41,044 nucleotides of DNA from positions 1-41,044 of the forward strand of contig MEWP01000117.1 in assembly GCA_001775395.1 (NCBI GenBank). The letters run 5' to 3'. A program made the position numbers and the translations under genes. Source of the DNA: a candidate division Zixibacteria bacterium RBG_16_53_22 (GTDB lineage: Bacteria; Zixibacteria; MSB-5A5; UBA10806). Below, one piece after another: positions 8,132-16,603 of the stretch (positions are counted from its first letter, which is position 1; every line of letters starts with the position of its first letter). Under the pieces are notes generated by a model, which saw only the letters and a list, made by a program, of their open reading frames with translations, ran no database searches and was not told the DNA's origin.

Positions 8132-9961
8132 TTGCGCGTTCTTGGAATTTCTGCGCTCTATCACGACAGCGCTGCGGCGTTGATCGAAGATGGGCGTATC
8201 GTTGTCGCTGCACAGGAGGAGCGCTTCACACGCAAGAAACACGACTCACGGTTTCCTGTGAATGCGGTTCGCTGCTGCCTGGCCGAAGGCGGCATCGGAC
8301 TGGGCAACGTGGATCATGTGGTGTTCTATGATAAACCGTTCCTGAAATTTGAACGGTTGCTGGAGACTTACCTGACTTACGCACCGCGCGGAATCAAATC
8401 GTTCTCGATGGCGATTCCCTTGTGGTTGCGGGAAAAGCTCTTTCTGAAGGACTTGTTGCTGAAAGAGTTTCGCAAAATCGACGGTGATGGCAAGTGGAAT
8501 AAACAGCTATTATTCAGCGAACATCATCTCAGCCATGCTGCGAGCGCTTTCTTTCCATCGCCTTTCGAAGAAGCTGTTGTCCTGACAATGGACGGCGTTG
8601 GGGAATGGGCGACCACCTCCGTTGCGATCGGAAAAGGCAACACCCTTGAGGTCATCAAGGAAATTCATTTCCCGCATTCGCTGGGACTGCTGTATTCGGC
8701 CTTGACCTATTACACCGGCTTCAAGGTTAACTCCGGCGAATACAAGGTCATGGGACTCGCCCCTTATGGCGAGCCAAAGTATGCGGAATTGATTCTCAAA
8801 CACCTGATGGACGTGAAGCCCGACGGATCGTTCAGGCTGGATATGTCGTACTTCGATTATTGCGCCGGCCTGACCATGACCAACAGGAAATTCGACGACC
8901 TGTTTGGCGGCCCGCCACGCAAGCCGGACCAGTTGCTGACACAAAAGCACATGGATCTGGCCGCATCCATCCAGGCGGTCACGGAAGAGGTGGTATTGCG
9001 GCTTACGCGATCGCTGCGCAAGGAAACGGGAATCAGCAATCTTTGCCTGGCGGGCGGGGTTGCGCTTAACTGTGTGGCCAACGGCAAGATCTTGCGCGAC
9101 GGCAGCTTCGAGCACATATACATCCAGCCAGCGGCGGGTGATGCGGGCGGGGCATTGGGCGCGGCGCTGGCCGGCTACCACATGCAGCTCGGCCAAAAGC
9201 GGCAGGTAAACGGCGATGCCATGCGGGGCGCTTACCTTGGACCGGCATTTGCACAGGCAGATATTGAGGCGCGCCTGAAGGACTGTGGCGCGAAGTTTAC
9301 TGTACTCGAAGATGCCGCTTTAATCGACAACAGTGCGGAAGATCTGGCACATGGCAAGGCGTTTGGCTGGTTCCAGGGGCGCATGGAATTTGGCCCGCGC
9401 TCGCTGGGCAATCGCTCTATTCTGGGCGACCCGCGCTCGCCGACCATGCAGAAAACCCTCAACCTCAAAGTCAAATACCGCGAGTCGTTCCGGCCGTTCG
9501 CACCGTCGATTTTGCGCGAGCGCGTGAGCGACTGGTTCGAGCTTGATGGCGACAGCCCTTATATGCTGCTGGTGGCCGACGTGGTGAAGTCCCGTCGTCG
9601 CGAAATGACCGCCGAAGAAAACAAACTCTTCGGGATAGATAAGCTCAACGTGCCGAGATCTGACGTTCCTGCCATTACGCATGTTGATTACTCCGCCCGT
9701 ATTCAGACCGTCCATAGAGACACTAACCCACGCTATCATGCGTTGCTGTCAGCATTCGAGCGCAAGACTGGCTGCCCGCTATTGGTGAACACCAGTTTCA
9801 ACGTGCGTGGCGAGCCCATCGTTGGCTCGCCGGAAGACGCGTTTCGCTGTTTCATGGGCACCGAACTGGACATCCTCGCAGTCGGCAATTGCTACTTGCG
9901 CAAGGAAGATCAGGATCCGGCACTCAAGCAGAATTACGAGATGGCGTTCGAACTGGATTGA
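8132..9961 (+). CDS. NodU/CmcH-type carbamoyltransferase
   Basis: A 609-residue enzyme that transfers carbamoyl from carbamoyl phosphate, via carbamoyl-adenylate, to a hydroxyl group. The N-terminal Kae1/TsaD-like domain shows SALYHDSAAAL (His11, Asp12), the metal-site region SEHHLSHAASAFFPS (His131, His132, His135) and MDGVGEW; the C-terminal YrdC-like part includes GRMEFGPRSLGNRSILGDPR and PSFNVRGEP-like NTSFNVRGEP. The start is TTG, preceded by AGGAGAAGGA; no better start exists without losing the HDS motif. It ends the SxtJ-DUF5989-carbamoyltransferase operon. Given the surrounding glycan genes, the acceptor is probably a sugar hydroxyl of the surface polymer. Confidence 0.92.
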   Translation: MRVLGISALYHDSAAALIEDGRIVVAAQEERFTRKKHDSRFPVNAVRCCLAEGGIGLGNVDHVVFYDKPFLKFERLLETYLTYAPRGIKSFSMAIPLWLREKLFLKDLLLKEFRKIDGDGKWNKQLLFSEHHLSHAASAFFPSPFEEAVVLTMDGVGEWATTSVAIGKGNTLEVIKEIHFPHSLGLLYSALTYYTGFKVNSGEYKVMGLAPYGEPKYAELILKHLMDVKPDGSFRLDMSYFDYCAGLTMTNRKFDDLFGGPPRKPDQLLTQKHMDLAASIQAVTEEVVLRLTRSLRKETGISNLCLAGGVALNCVANGKILRDGSFEHIYIQPAAGDAGGALGAALAGYHMQLGQKRQVNGDAMRGAYLGPAFAQADIEARLKDCGAKFTVLEDAALIDNSAEDLAHGKAFGWFQGRMEFGPRSLGNRSILGDPRSPTMQKTLNLKVKYRESFRPFAPSILRERVSDWFELDGDSPYMLLVADVVKSRRREMTAEENKLFGIDKLNVPRSDVPAITHVDYSARIQTVHRDTNPRYHALLSAFERKTGCPLLVNTSFNVRGEPIVGSPEDAFRCFMGTELDILAVGNCYLRKEDQDPALKQNYEMAFELD

Positions 9962-10125
9962 TGTTAAAGCCGGCAGGGTCAATCCGTGGCTTCCAGTACA
10001 TCATCATCCCCCGCGTAAACTGCCCAAGATTATCGCACCGGAGAGCAAGCGCATTCTGCAATAATATTGCATGTGCCATGTTGTTCTAGGGTAAATATTT
10101 TTCCGGGGCTAATCGTCTATTCATC

Positions 10126-11481
10126 ATGCCAACTTTGACTGCTTCCATTTCCGGCTGGGGGCGCTACCCAGTGCAATCCTGTGAACTGGAGCGCCCGGAA
10201 CGCTACGCCGATCTTGGTTCCGATGCGGCCAGCGTGATTGCGCGCGGGCAGGGGCGCAGCTATGGCGATGCGGCGCTGAATGAGAATAGGCGCGTGCTGT
10301 TGACCGAACGCGTCAACCGCCTGCTGGATTTTGATGTGGATAATGGCATCCTGCGCGCCGAAGCCGGTGCGACGCTGGCGGAAATCCTGGGGGTGATTGT
10401 GCCCAAGGGCTGGTTTTTGCCGGTTACCCCGGGGACAAAATTTGTTTCACTGGGCGGCTGCGTGGCGGCGGATGTGCATGGCAAGAATCACCACCATGAT
10501 GGTTCCTTCGGCGATTTCGTTCTTGCCATTGAGCTGATCCTGGCCGATGACAGCCGCGTGACGTGTTCCGCTGCTGAAAATCCGGAACTGTTCTGGGCCA
10601 CTGTCGGCGGCATGGGGCTGACCGGCATCATCGGTGAGGTGAAGTTTAAGCTTGCTCCCATTCAAAGCGCACATATGATGGTCAGGCACCATGCCGCTGG
10701 CAATCTGGAGCAGTTGTTCCAGTTGCTGGAGGACCCGGGCAGGGATGACCGCTATACCGTCGCATGGATCGACTGCCTGGCAAATGGGCAGTCCCTTGGC
10801 CGTGGCGTAGTCATGTGCGGGCATCATGCAGCCGCAGAAGAGTTGCCTGCCGGCTTTGGCAATGTGTTTGCTGCCAAGCCAGAACGTAGCCGCCAAGTAC
10901 CGTTTGATTTCCCGGGCTGGGTGTTGAACCCATTGAGTATTGGTGCATTCAATGCACTCTATTACCGGCATGAAGGAAAAAAACAGCAGCCGTTCCTGAC
11001 TGGCTACGATCCGTACTTTTATCCGCTGGATAGCATTGGCCAGTGGAACCGCATGTATGGCAAGCGCGGCTTCTTGCAATATCAGTGTGTGATTCCTGAT
11101 GCCACGGGGTACGAAGGCATCAAGGCCCTATTGCTGGAACTTTCCGCCAGCCGTCGTTCTTCCTTCCTTGCCGTATTGAAACGTCTGGGCGCGCAGGGCA
11201 GGGGGCTGCTTTCGTTTCCGGTGGCGGGTTACACCCTGGCGCTGGATTTGCCAATCCGTGATGACGGATTGTTTGTGTTGCTGAACAAACTGGATGAGAT
11301 CGTTTTACGCCACGGCGGACGCGTATATCTTGCCAAGGATGCGCGGCTTTCTGCTGACTCGTTTCGTTCCATGTATCCGCGCTATGGCGAATGGCTCAAG
11401 ATCAAGAATGCGGTTGATCCACAGAATCGTTTCAGCTCCAGTCTGGCACGCCGCCTGGGCGTAAGGAGTGATGCAACATGA
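10126..11481 (+). CDS. DprE1-like decaprenylphosphoryl-ribose 2-oxidase
   Basis: A 451-residue flavoprotein of the VAO/ALO type matching DprE1, which with DprE2 epimerises polyprenylphosphoryl-ribose to arabinose through a 2-keto intermediate. The FAD-binding segments are RGQGRSYGD (40-48) and GGCVAADVHGKNHHHDGSFG (110-129). Near the C-terminus, AGYTLALDLPI aligns with the mycobacterial segment holding Cys387, the covalent target of benzothiazinones; the aligned residue here is Ala372. The active-site Lys (YLAKDAR, Lys404) is kept. It overlaps the DprE2-like gene by 4 bp (ATGA). First gene of a six-gene run for lipid-linked pentose. Confidence 0.88.
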   Translation: MPTLTASISGWGRYPVQSCELERPERYADLGSDAASVIARGQGRSYGDAALNENRRVLLTERVNRLLDFDVDNGILRAEAGATLAEILGVIVPKGWFLPVTPGTKFVSLGGCVAADVHGKNHHHDGSFGDFVLAIELILADDSRVTCSAAENPELFWATVGGMGLTGIIGEVKFKLAPIQSAHMMVRHHAAGNLEQLFQLLEDPGRDDRYTVAWIDCLANGQSLGRGVVMCGHHAAAEELPAGFGNVFAAKPERSRQVPFDFPGWVLNPLSIGAFNALYYRHEGKKQQPFLTGYDPYFYPLDSIGQWNRMYGKRGFLQYQCVIPDATGYEGIKALLLELSASRRSSFLAVLKRLGAQGRGLLSFPVAGYTLALDLPIRDDGLFVLLNKLDEIVLRHGGRVYLAKDARLSADSFRSMYPRYGEWLKIKNAVDPQNRFSSSLARRLGVRSDAT

Positions 11482-12215
11482 GTGAAACCGTACTGATACT
11501 CGGCGCCACCTCGGCTATCGCGCGCGCCACCGCCGCTGCCTTTGCCGCGCGCGGCGCTGCACTGTACCTGGCCTCGCGCGACATGGATGAATTGGAGCGC
11601 ATCGCTGCGGACTTGAAGCTGCGCTATAACGTCGAGGTGCATCATGGTTTGTTCGATGCGGAAGCGACTGAAACTCATGAAGCATTCTTCCAAGCCGTAA
11701 TTGAAGAGATGAGGAGGCTGTCGGGCGTGGTGCTGGCTTTTGGCTATCTCGGCGATCAGCAGGCGGCACGCGATTTTAATGCGGGTGCAAAAGTGATTGC
11801 CAGCAACTTCACCGGGGCGGCCTCGATCCTGAGCCACTGCGCCAATTATTTCGAGCCGCTGAAAAACGGCTTCATCATTGGCATTTCTTCGGTGGCGGGA
11901 GACCGAGGCAGGCAGAGTAACTATGTGTATGGCGCCGCAAAAGGCGCGCTCAGCCTGTACTTGCAAGGGCTGCGCAACCGCCTGTTTGCCAGCGGCGTGC
12001 GTGTTATCACCATCAAACCCGGTTTTGTGGACACTGCTATGACTTATGGTATGCCAAAACTGTTTCTGGTCGCTTCGCCGCAAGCCATAGGCGAGCGCAT
12101 TGTGCGGACTCTGGATAAATCTGCGGATGTGGTTTATCTGCCCTGGTTCTGGCGCTACATCATGCTGATCATCCAGCACATCCCGGAGCCGCTTTTCAAG
12201 CGGCTGAAACTGTGA
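11478..12215 (+). CDS. DprE2-like SDR, decaprenylphosphoryl-keto-ribose reductase
   Basis: A 245-residue short-chain dehydrogenase. The cofactor motif is the DprE2-style GATSAIA (9-15) rather than classical TGxxxGxG, and the catalytic pair is Tyr151 and Lys155 (YGAAK) with Ser137/138. It should reduce the keto intermediate released by the DprE1-like enzyme to polyprenylphosphoryl-arabinose. Start ATG overlaps the stop of the upstream gene, and its own stop overlaps the GTG of the HAD gene, so the three are translationally coupled. Confidence 0.88.
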   Translation: MSETVLILGATSAIARATAAAFAARGAALYLASRDMDELERIAADLKLRYNVEVHHGLFDAEATETHEAFFQAVIEEMRRLSGVVLAFGYLGDQQAARDFNAGAKVIASNFTGAASILSHCANYFEPLKNGFIIGISSVAGDRGRQSNYVYGAAKGALSLYLQGLRNRLFASGVRVITIKPGFVDTAMTYGMPKLFLVASPQAIGERIVRTLDKSADVVYLPWFWRYIMLIIQHIPEPLFKRLKL

Positions 12216-12832
12216 TCGAGGCTGAGGAAAATAAGCCAGTCGTGGCGGCATTTGATTTTGACGGTACGCTGACGCGGCGTGACACCTTGCTTCCGTTCCT
12301 GTTGCATGTGCTTGGCGCGGCGACGGTAATGCGGCATGGCTTCGTTCTCTTGCCGACACTGGTGGGCTACGGTTTGGGCATGATCCGCAATGATGTTGCG
12401 AAGGAACGGGTGTTAACCCGGTCATTTTCTGGCGCCGATATGGGTGTGCTGCGGGAAAAAGCAGCTCAGTTTGCCGAGCATAAACTGCCGGAACTGATCC
12501 GCCCCGAGGCAAGCCGTCGTCTTGACTGGCACAAGAAGCAGGGGCACCGCTGCATTGTGGTTAGCGCATCACTGGATCTGTATGTGCAGCCTTGGGCGCT
12601 GAAGGCAGGATTCAATGATGTGATAGCATCGCGTCTGGAAACGCTGGAAGATGGCCGTGCCACCGGAAGGCTGCTGGGAGAAAATTGTTTCGGCATCGAG
12701 AAAGTCAGGCGGCTTGAAGCGCTGCTTGGACCGAGGAGCGGCTATACTTTATTTGCTTACGGAGACAGCCGGGGCGACAAGGAATTGTTGTCCAGTGCCG
12801 ACTTTGCATTTTATCGGCGAATTCCCGTTTAA
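12212..12832 (+). CDS. HAD-IB family phosphatase
   Basis: A 206-residue HAD phosphatase. Motif I is DFDGTLT (Asp15 nucleophile, Asp17), motif II lies in VVSASLDLYV, and motif IV is YGDSRGDKELL. GTG start in a GTGA overlap with the DprE2-like gene. HAD-IB members remove phosphate from serine or lipid phosphates. The placement among DprE1, DprE2 and the phosphoribosyltransferase suggests it removes the 5-phosphate from polyprenylphosphoryl-5-phosphoribose, a step assigned to a PAP2-type protein (Rv3807c) in mycobacteria. That assignment is inferred from neighbours. Confidence 0.82.
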   Translation: MIEAEENKPVVAAFDFDGTLTRRDTLLPFLLHVLGAATVMRHGFVLLPTLVGYGLGMIRNDVAKERVLTRSFSGADMGVLREKAAQFAEHKLPELIRPEASRRLDWHKKQGHRCIVVSASLDLYVQPWALKAGFNDVIASRLETLEDGRATGRLLGENCFGIEKVRRLEALLGPRSGYTLFAYGDSRGDKELLSSADFAFYRRIPV

Positions 12833-12874
12833 GATAATTGGCATGGATATGAATATGGCGTCAGTGAATATCAA

Positions 12875-13747
12875 ATGAAGAAAGCACTCGAGTTATTCCG
12901 CCTGATGCGTCCCCACCAGTGGGTGAAGAATCTTTTCGTGTTTACCGGCCTTCTGTTCGGCCACGCATGGCTTGACCCCAATCTGACTGCACAAGTAGTT
13001 TTTACTTTCATTGCTTTCTGTTTAGTATCCAGCACCATCTACATCATCAACGATATTGTTGACCTTGAACAGGATCGCCATCATCCCAGAAAGAGCCAGC
13101 GGCCATTGGCATCCGGTCAGGTATCAGTCGTTGCCGCCATTATTCTTGCAGTCATGCTCGGCGCGCTTGGTTTCGGGCTGGCCTTTAGGACATCGAAAAT
13201 TGTAGTTATTATCCTTGTTGCCTATGCGTTGATGAACGTTGCCTATTCTCTCTGGCTCAAGCATGTGGTGATTCTGGATGTTTTCATTATCGCCACCGGC
13301 TTCATGTTGCGTATTCTTGCCGGTACGCTGGGGGTCGGTATTCCGCCCTCGCAATGGCTGCTGCTATGCGGCATGATGGTGACGCTGTTTCTCGGCTTTT
13401 CCAAACGGCGCGCGGAAATCATTGCGCTGACCGATGACAAATCTGCGCACCGCAAGGTGCTGGAGCATTACGGACCGGTACTGCTGGACAAAATGATCGG
13501 GATTGCCGCCGCCTGCCTGGTCATGAGCTACAGCCTTTACACCATGAATCCGGACACTATCCGCATCCACGGTACATCCAACCTGATTTACACCGTACCG
13601 TTCGTGATGTACGGCGTGTCCCGCTACATATATTTGCTGCACCACCAGAGCAGGGGGGGCGACCCGTCGCATGATCTGGTGCGCGACCCGCATTTGTTCA
13701 TCGTTGTCGGCGCGTGGCTGGTTACGACCATCTGGCTGATCGTATGA
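12875..13747 (+). CDS. UbiA-type decaprenyl-phosphate phosphoribosyltransferase
   Basis: A 290-residue integral membrane prenyltransferase-fold protein. The first Asp-rich motif is NDIVDLEQDRHHPRK (59-73) and the N-terminus LMRPHQWVKNLFVF is typical of the Rv3806c-like branch, which moves phosphoribose from PRPP to polyprenyl phosphate instead of prenylating an aromatic ring. It provides the substrate for the HAD phosphatase and the DprE1/DprE2 pair upstream. The ATGA overlap with the next gene indicates coupling to the flippase-like protein. About eight to nine membrane helices. Confidence 0.88.
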   Translation: MKKALELFRLMRPHQWVKNLFVFTGLLFGHAWLDPNLTAQVVFTFIAFCLVSSTIYIINDIVDLEQDRHHPRKSQRPLASGQVSVVAAIILAVMLGALGFGLAFRTSKIVVIILVAYALMNVAYSLWLKHVVILDVFIIATGFMLRILAGTLGVGIPPSQWLLLCGMMVTLFLGFSKRRAEIIALTDDKSAHRKVLEHYGPVLLDKMIGIAAACLVMSYSLYTMNPDTIRIHGTSNLIYTVPFVMYGVSRYIYLLHHQSRGGDPSHDLVRDPHLFIVVGAWLVTTIWLIV

Positions 13748-14706
13748 ACATGAAAGAACATACGCAGCATGCCATTCTGAGCGGATGGCGTTTCCGTGCC
13801 ATGCTGTTGGTAGTGCTGCTGAGCGCGGCTGGTTACCTGGCATTCTCACTCTGGGGCGGCTGGCAAGAGGTTGTGGAGGCTATTGCCCGTGTGGGTTTTA
13901 TTGGTATTGCTATCACGCTTGCGTTTTCGCTGATCAATTATGGGTTACGCTTCCTGCGCTGGCAGAAATATCTTGCCCTGCTGGGACATCGTGTCTATTG
14001 GCTGGAAAGCCTGCGTATCTATATTGCCGGATTCGGCTTGACTGTCCTTCCGGTCAAGGTGGGCGAGACGATACGCAGCGTGTTCCTCAAACAGCATGGA
14101 GTTTCCTATCCGGAAAGCCTGGCGGCATATTTTTCGGAGCACCTTTCTAACCTTATCAGTATGCTGTTGCTGGTCGCGATCGGACTGTGGGCTTATCCTC
14201 AGGCCAAGCCGATGGTAGTGATTCTTGCTGTGCTTATTTTTGCAGTCCTGATTGTTCTTCAGCAACACAAATGGCTGCAAACGATCGAGGCTTTTGCGCA
14301 AAACAGATTGCCTGCCCGGGCCGGGAAACTGATTGCCCATGGCATCGAAATCATCCTGCATTCCGGTCGCTGTTTCCGTTTGCCCGTGCTGCTGTTTGGT
14401 CTCGCGCTCGGGCTGGTTGCATGGGGGGCGGAGGGGGTGGCTTTCTACTACATCATGCATCTTCTCGGCAGCGATCTTTCAATCCAGGTTGCTTTGTTCA
14501 TTTACGCTTTTTCCATGCTGATCGGCGCTCTCAGTTTTTTGCCCGGCGGCCTCGGTGGAGCCGAAGCTACGATGGTTGCATTGCTCATGCTGAACCATGT
14601 TGCACAACCACAGGCCGTGGCTGCGACCGTGCTGATCCGACTGGCTACGCTGTGGTTTGCGGTCTTGTTGGGCATGATTGCGCTGACCATGCCAGAACGG
14701 AATTAA
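13744..14706 (+). CDS. UPF0104/lysylphosphatidylglycerol synthase-TM family, flippase-like
   Basis: A 320-residue polytopic membrane protein of the UPF0104 (YbhN/AglD-like) family, with motifs GFGLTVLPVKVGETIRSVFL and the C-terminal FLPGGLGGAEATMVALL that typify it. The family includes proteins proposed to flip or regulate lipid-linked sugars. The start chosen at 13744 forms an ATGA overlap with the phosphoribosyltransferase; an in-frame upstream start at 13714 would overlap that gene by 34 bp and is less likely. Its place directly after lipid-linked pentose synthesis suggests that it moves that donor across the membrane (inference). Confidence 0.82.
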   Translation: MNMKEHTQHAILSGWRFRAMLLVVLLSAAGYLAFSLWGGWQEVVEAIARVGFIGIAITLAFSLINYGLRFLRWQKYLALLGHRVYWLESLRIYIAGFGLTVLPVKVGETIRSVFLKQHGVSYPESLAAYFSEHLSNLISMLLLVAIGLWAYPQAKPMVVILAVLIFAVLIVLQQHKWLQTIEAFAQNRLPARAGKLIAHGIEIILHSGRCFRLPVLLFGLALGLVAWGAEGVAFYYIMHLLGSDLSIQVALFIYAFSMLIGALSFLPGGLGGAEATMVALLMLNHVAQPQAVAATVLIRLATLWFAVLLGMIALTMPERN

Positions 14707-14907
14707 AATGGCGGATGGGAAAGCAATTGATGGACTCGTGGGTGTGAATTCATTCGCACCTGCATGCTGTTTTAAGTTCTTGCAGGGCGGTAAAATGCCA
14801 ACATATTTGTTGGCGATGTGCAGATTTCCGGTAACAGACTAAAGGCATACAACAAAACAGTGCTGTTGTAGGGCCAGTGCTTTATTCCGATAACTTTGGG
14901 TAATACC

Positions 14908-16563
14908 ATGATTTCTAAAATTGCAGATATCGCAGACCGTGCACGGCTCAGGGCAGACAGTTTGCCTCAAATTGCTTCTAACCCGCTCAATATCTGTGTG
15001 TGGGTTCTGATTATGGTCGGGGTGGCTGCCCGTCTCTCCCCGTTTATTGATATGGATGAACGGCTTTTCTGGCAATACATAACTGAGGACGGCTATCTTC
15101 TTCAAACTGTCGCAAGAAATATGGCAATCGGACTTGGCATGTCAACTGCGGAGGGCACCATACCCACAAATGGCGTTCAACCTCTGGCGACTTTCTTGTT
15201 TTCAGCCCTTCATTTTATTTCCGGAGGATCAAAGAGAGGCGGCATTGCATTAGTAACGCTATTTTCCGTCCTCGTGTCTGCGGGCGCCGGGTATTATGCA
15301 TACAAAGTTGCTTCGCGGATTTTCGCGTCCCTTCGCCATGGGCGTGAACTCGCGATAGTCTCTGCTGCCTTGTGGTTCGCCGCACCACATACAGTTACGC
15401 ACAGCATGAATGGCCTCGAAACAGGCATTTATTTCTTCGCAATCCTCTTTACTCTCAACTATTATCTGGCCGCTATATCTGGTGATTCGCGGCCATTTTC
15501 ATCAAGGCAAAGGCTGGTGCTTGGCTTGTTGATGGGCTTCACTTTCCTTGCCAGAAATGATGCAGTATTCTTTATTGGAGGGTTGTTGCTGGCGCATCTA
15601 TTGCTCGGAGATGAGAAGGCTGGCGGCGGCCCCCGCTATCGGCTGGTTGACTGTTTTATTGCTGGCATCATAAGCCTTGTTGTCGCGTCTCCTTGGCTCA
15701 TAAACAATTACGCATTATTCGGATCTATCGTCCCGATCAGCGGCATTTCGGAATCTCGCGATGCCCATTTCGGACAGAACCTGTCCGGCATTCCATCTCA
15801 GCTTTTTGAAGCTACCCTGCTTTTTGCCCCCATGCCTGGCTCGATTGAGCGCGCGCCGTTAGTCATCCTGATGTCAATCACAAGTGTTGCCTTGTCACTT
15901 GCGGGCTTCTGGTTCTTCGTGGCGAAACTTACGCTTGCATCACGCCGCTTTTTTCTTGGCAGCATTTTCTTTGCAGCGGGAATTTCTTTATATTACGGTC
16001 TTTTCTTCGGGGCACCCTATTTTCTGACAAGATATGTCTCTCCGCTGTCGCCGTTGCTGTGGTGTGCAACCACTGCGACAGTATTTTTTCTTCTGAATCT
16101 TTTTTTTCACACCTTCGAAAGTGTTCATCGCACGGCATTTTCCATTGTGCTAATCCTCACTTTTGGGGCTGCAACGTTTGCCTATGCCGATTTCGCACGA
16201 GGCTACGCAAAAGGGACATCCCAAATGCACAGGCAGGTCGTCGAATGGGTTCAAGGGAATGTGTCTGAATTGCAATGGGTCGGCGCGCCTCAGACAGGCA
16301 CACTCGGGTTCTTTCACGACCGGACGATCAATCTTGACGGGAAGGTCAATCCTTTTGCTCTTCGCGCCATCCTTGAGAAAGGAAATGTCCTGGAATATGC
16401 CAGAAATTCAAGAATTGATTATATTGTCGACTGGTATGCAATGGCCGATTGGGTGAAGATCAAAGGCGACCCGCAGTTCGCAAAGGATTTTGAAGTCGTC
16501 GTCAGGGACGCGCGGTCTAATTTGGGTGTCTTACGACGTATTCATCCTGTTATGCAGAAATAG
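14908..16563 (+). CDS. GT-C fold membrane glycosyltransferase-like protein
   Basis: A 551-residue protein with roughly ten membrane helices and a C-terminal soluble part. The first periplasmic loop carries EDGYLLQTVARN, an acidic pair-like site at the place where GT-C enzymes (ArnT/PMT type) bind lipid-phosphate-sugar donors, and the C-terminus (HDRTINLDGKVNPFAL) resembles the lumenal part of such proteins. The start at 14908 (ATG) is preferred over an in-frame TTG at 14896. It follows the lipid-linked pentose genes after a 201-bp gap without gene, so an arabinosyl donor is plausible. No exact family can be named from sequence alone. Confidence 0.7.
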   Translation: MISKIADIADRARLRADSLPQIASNPLNICVWVLIMVGVAARLSPFIDMDERLFWQYITEDGYLLQTVARNMAIGLGMSTAEGTIPTNGVQPLATFLFSALHFISGGSKRGGIALVTLFSVLVSAGAGYYAYKVASRIFASLRHGRELAIVSAALWFAAPHTVTHSMNGLETGIYFFAILFTLNYYLAAISGDSRPFSSRQRLVLGLLMGFTFLARNDAVFFIGGLLLAHLLLGDEKAGGGPRYRLVDCFIAGIISLVVASPWLINNYALFGSIVPISGISESRDAHFGQNLSGIPSQLFEATLLFAPMPGSIERAPLVILMSITSVALSLAGFWFFVAKLTLASRRFFLGSIFFAAGISLYYGLFFGAPYFLTRYVSPLSPLLWCATTATVFFLLNLFFHTFESVHRTAFSIVLILTFGAATFAYADFARGYAKGTSQMHRQVVEWVQGNVSELQWVGAPQTGTLGFFHDRTINLDGKVNPFALRAILEKGNVLEYARNSRIDYIVDWYAMADWVKIKGDPQFAKDFEVVVRDARSNLGVLRRIHPVMQK

Positions 16564-16603
16564 ATACTGTCGCAGCTTCGCCTCCCGAACATTTTTATCA
16601 CTT

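Noticed and set aside
11382-12512. 376-codon minus-strand frame across three Dpr-type genes
   Set aside because: Antisense to three overlapping genes with strong motifs; composition is typical of a shadow frame.
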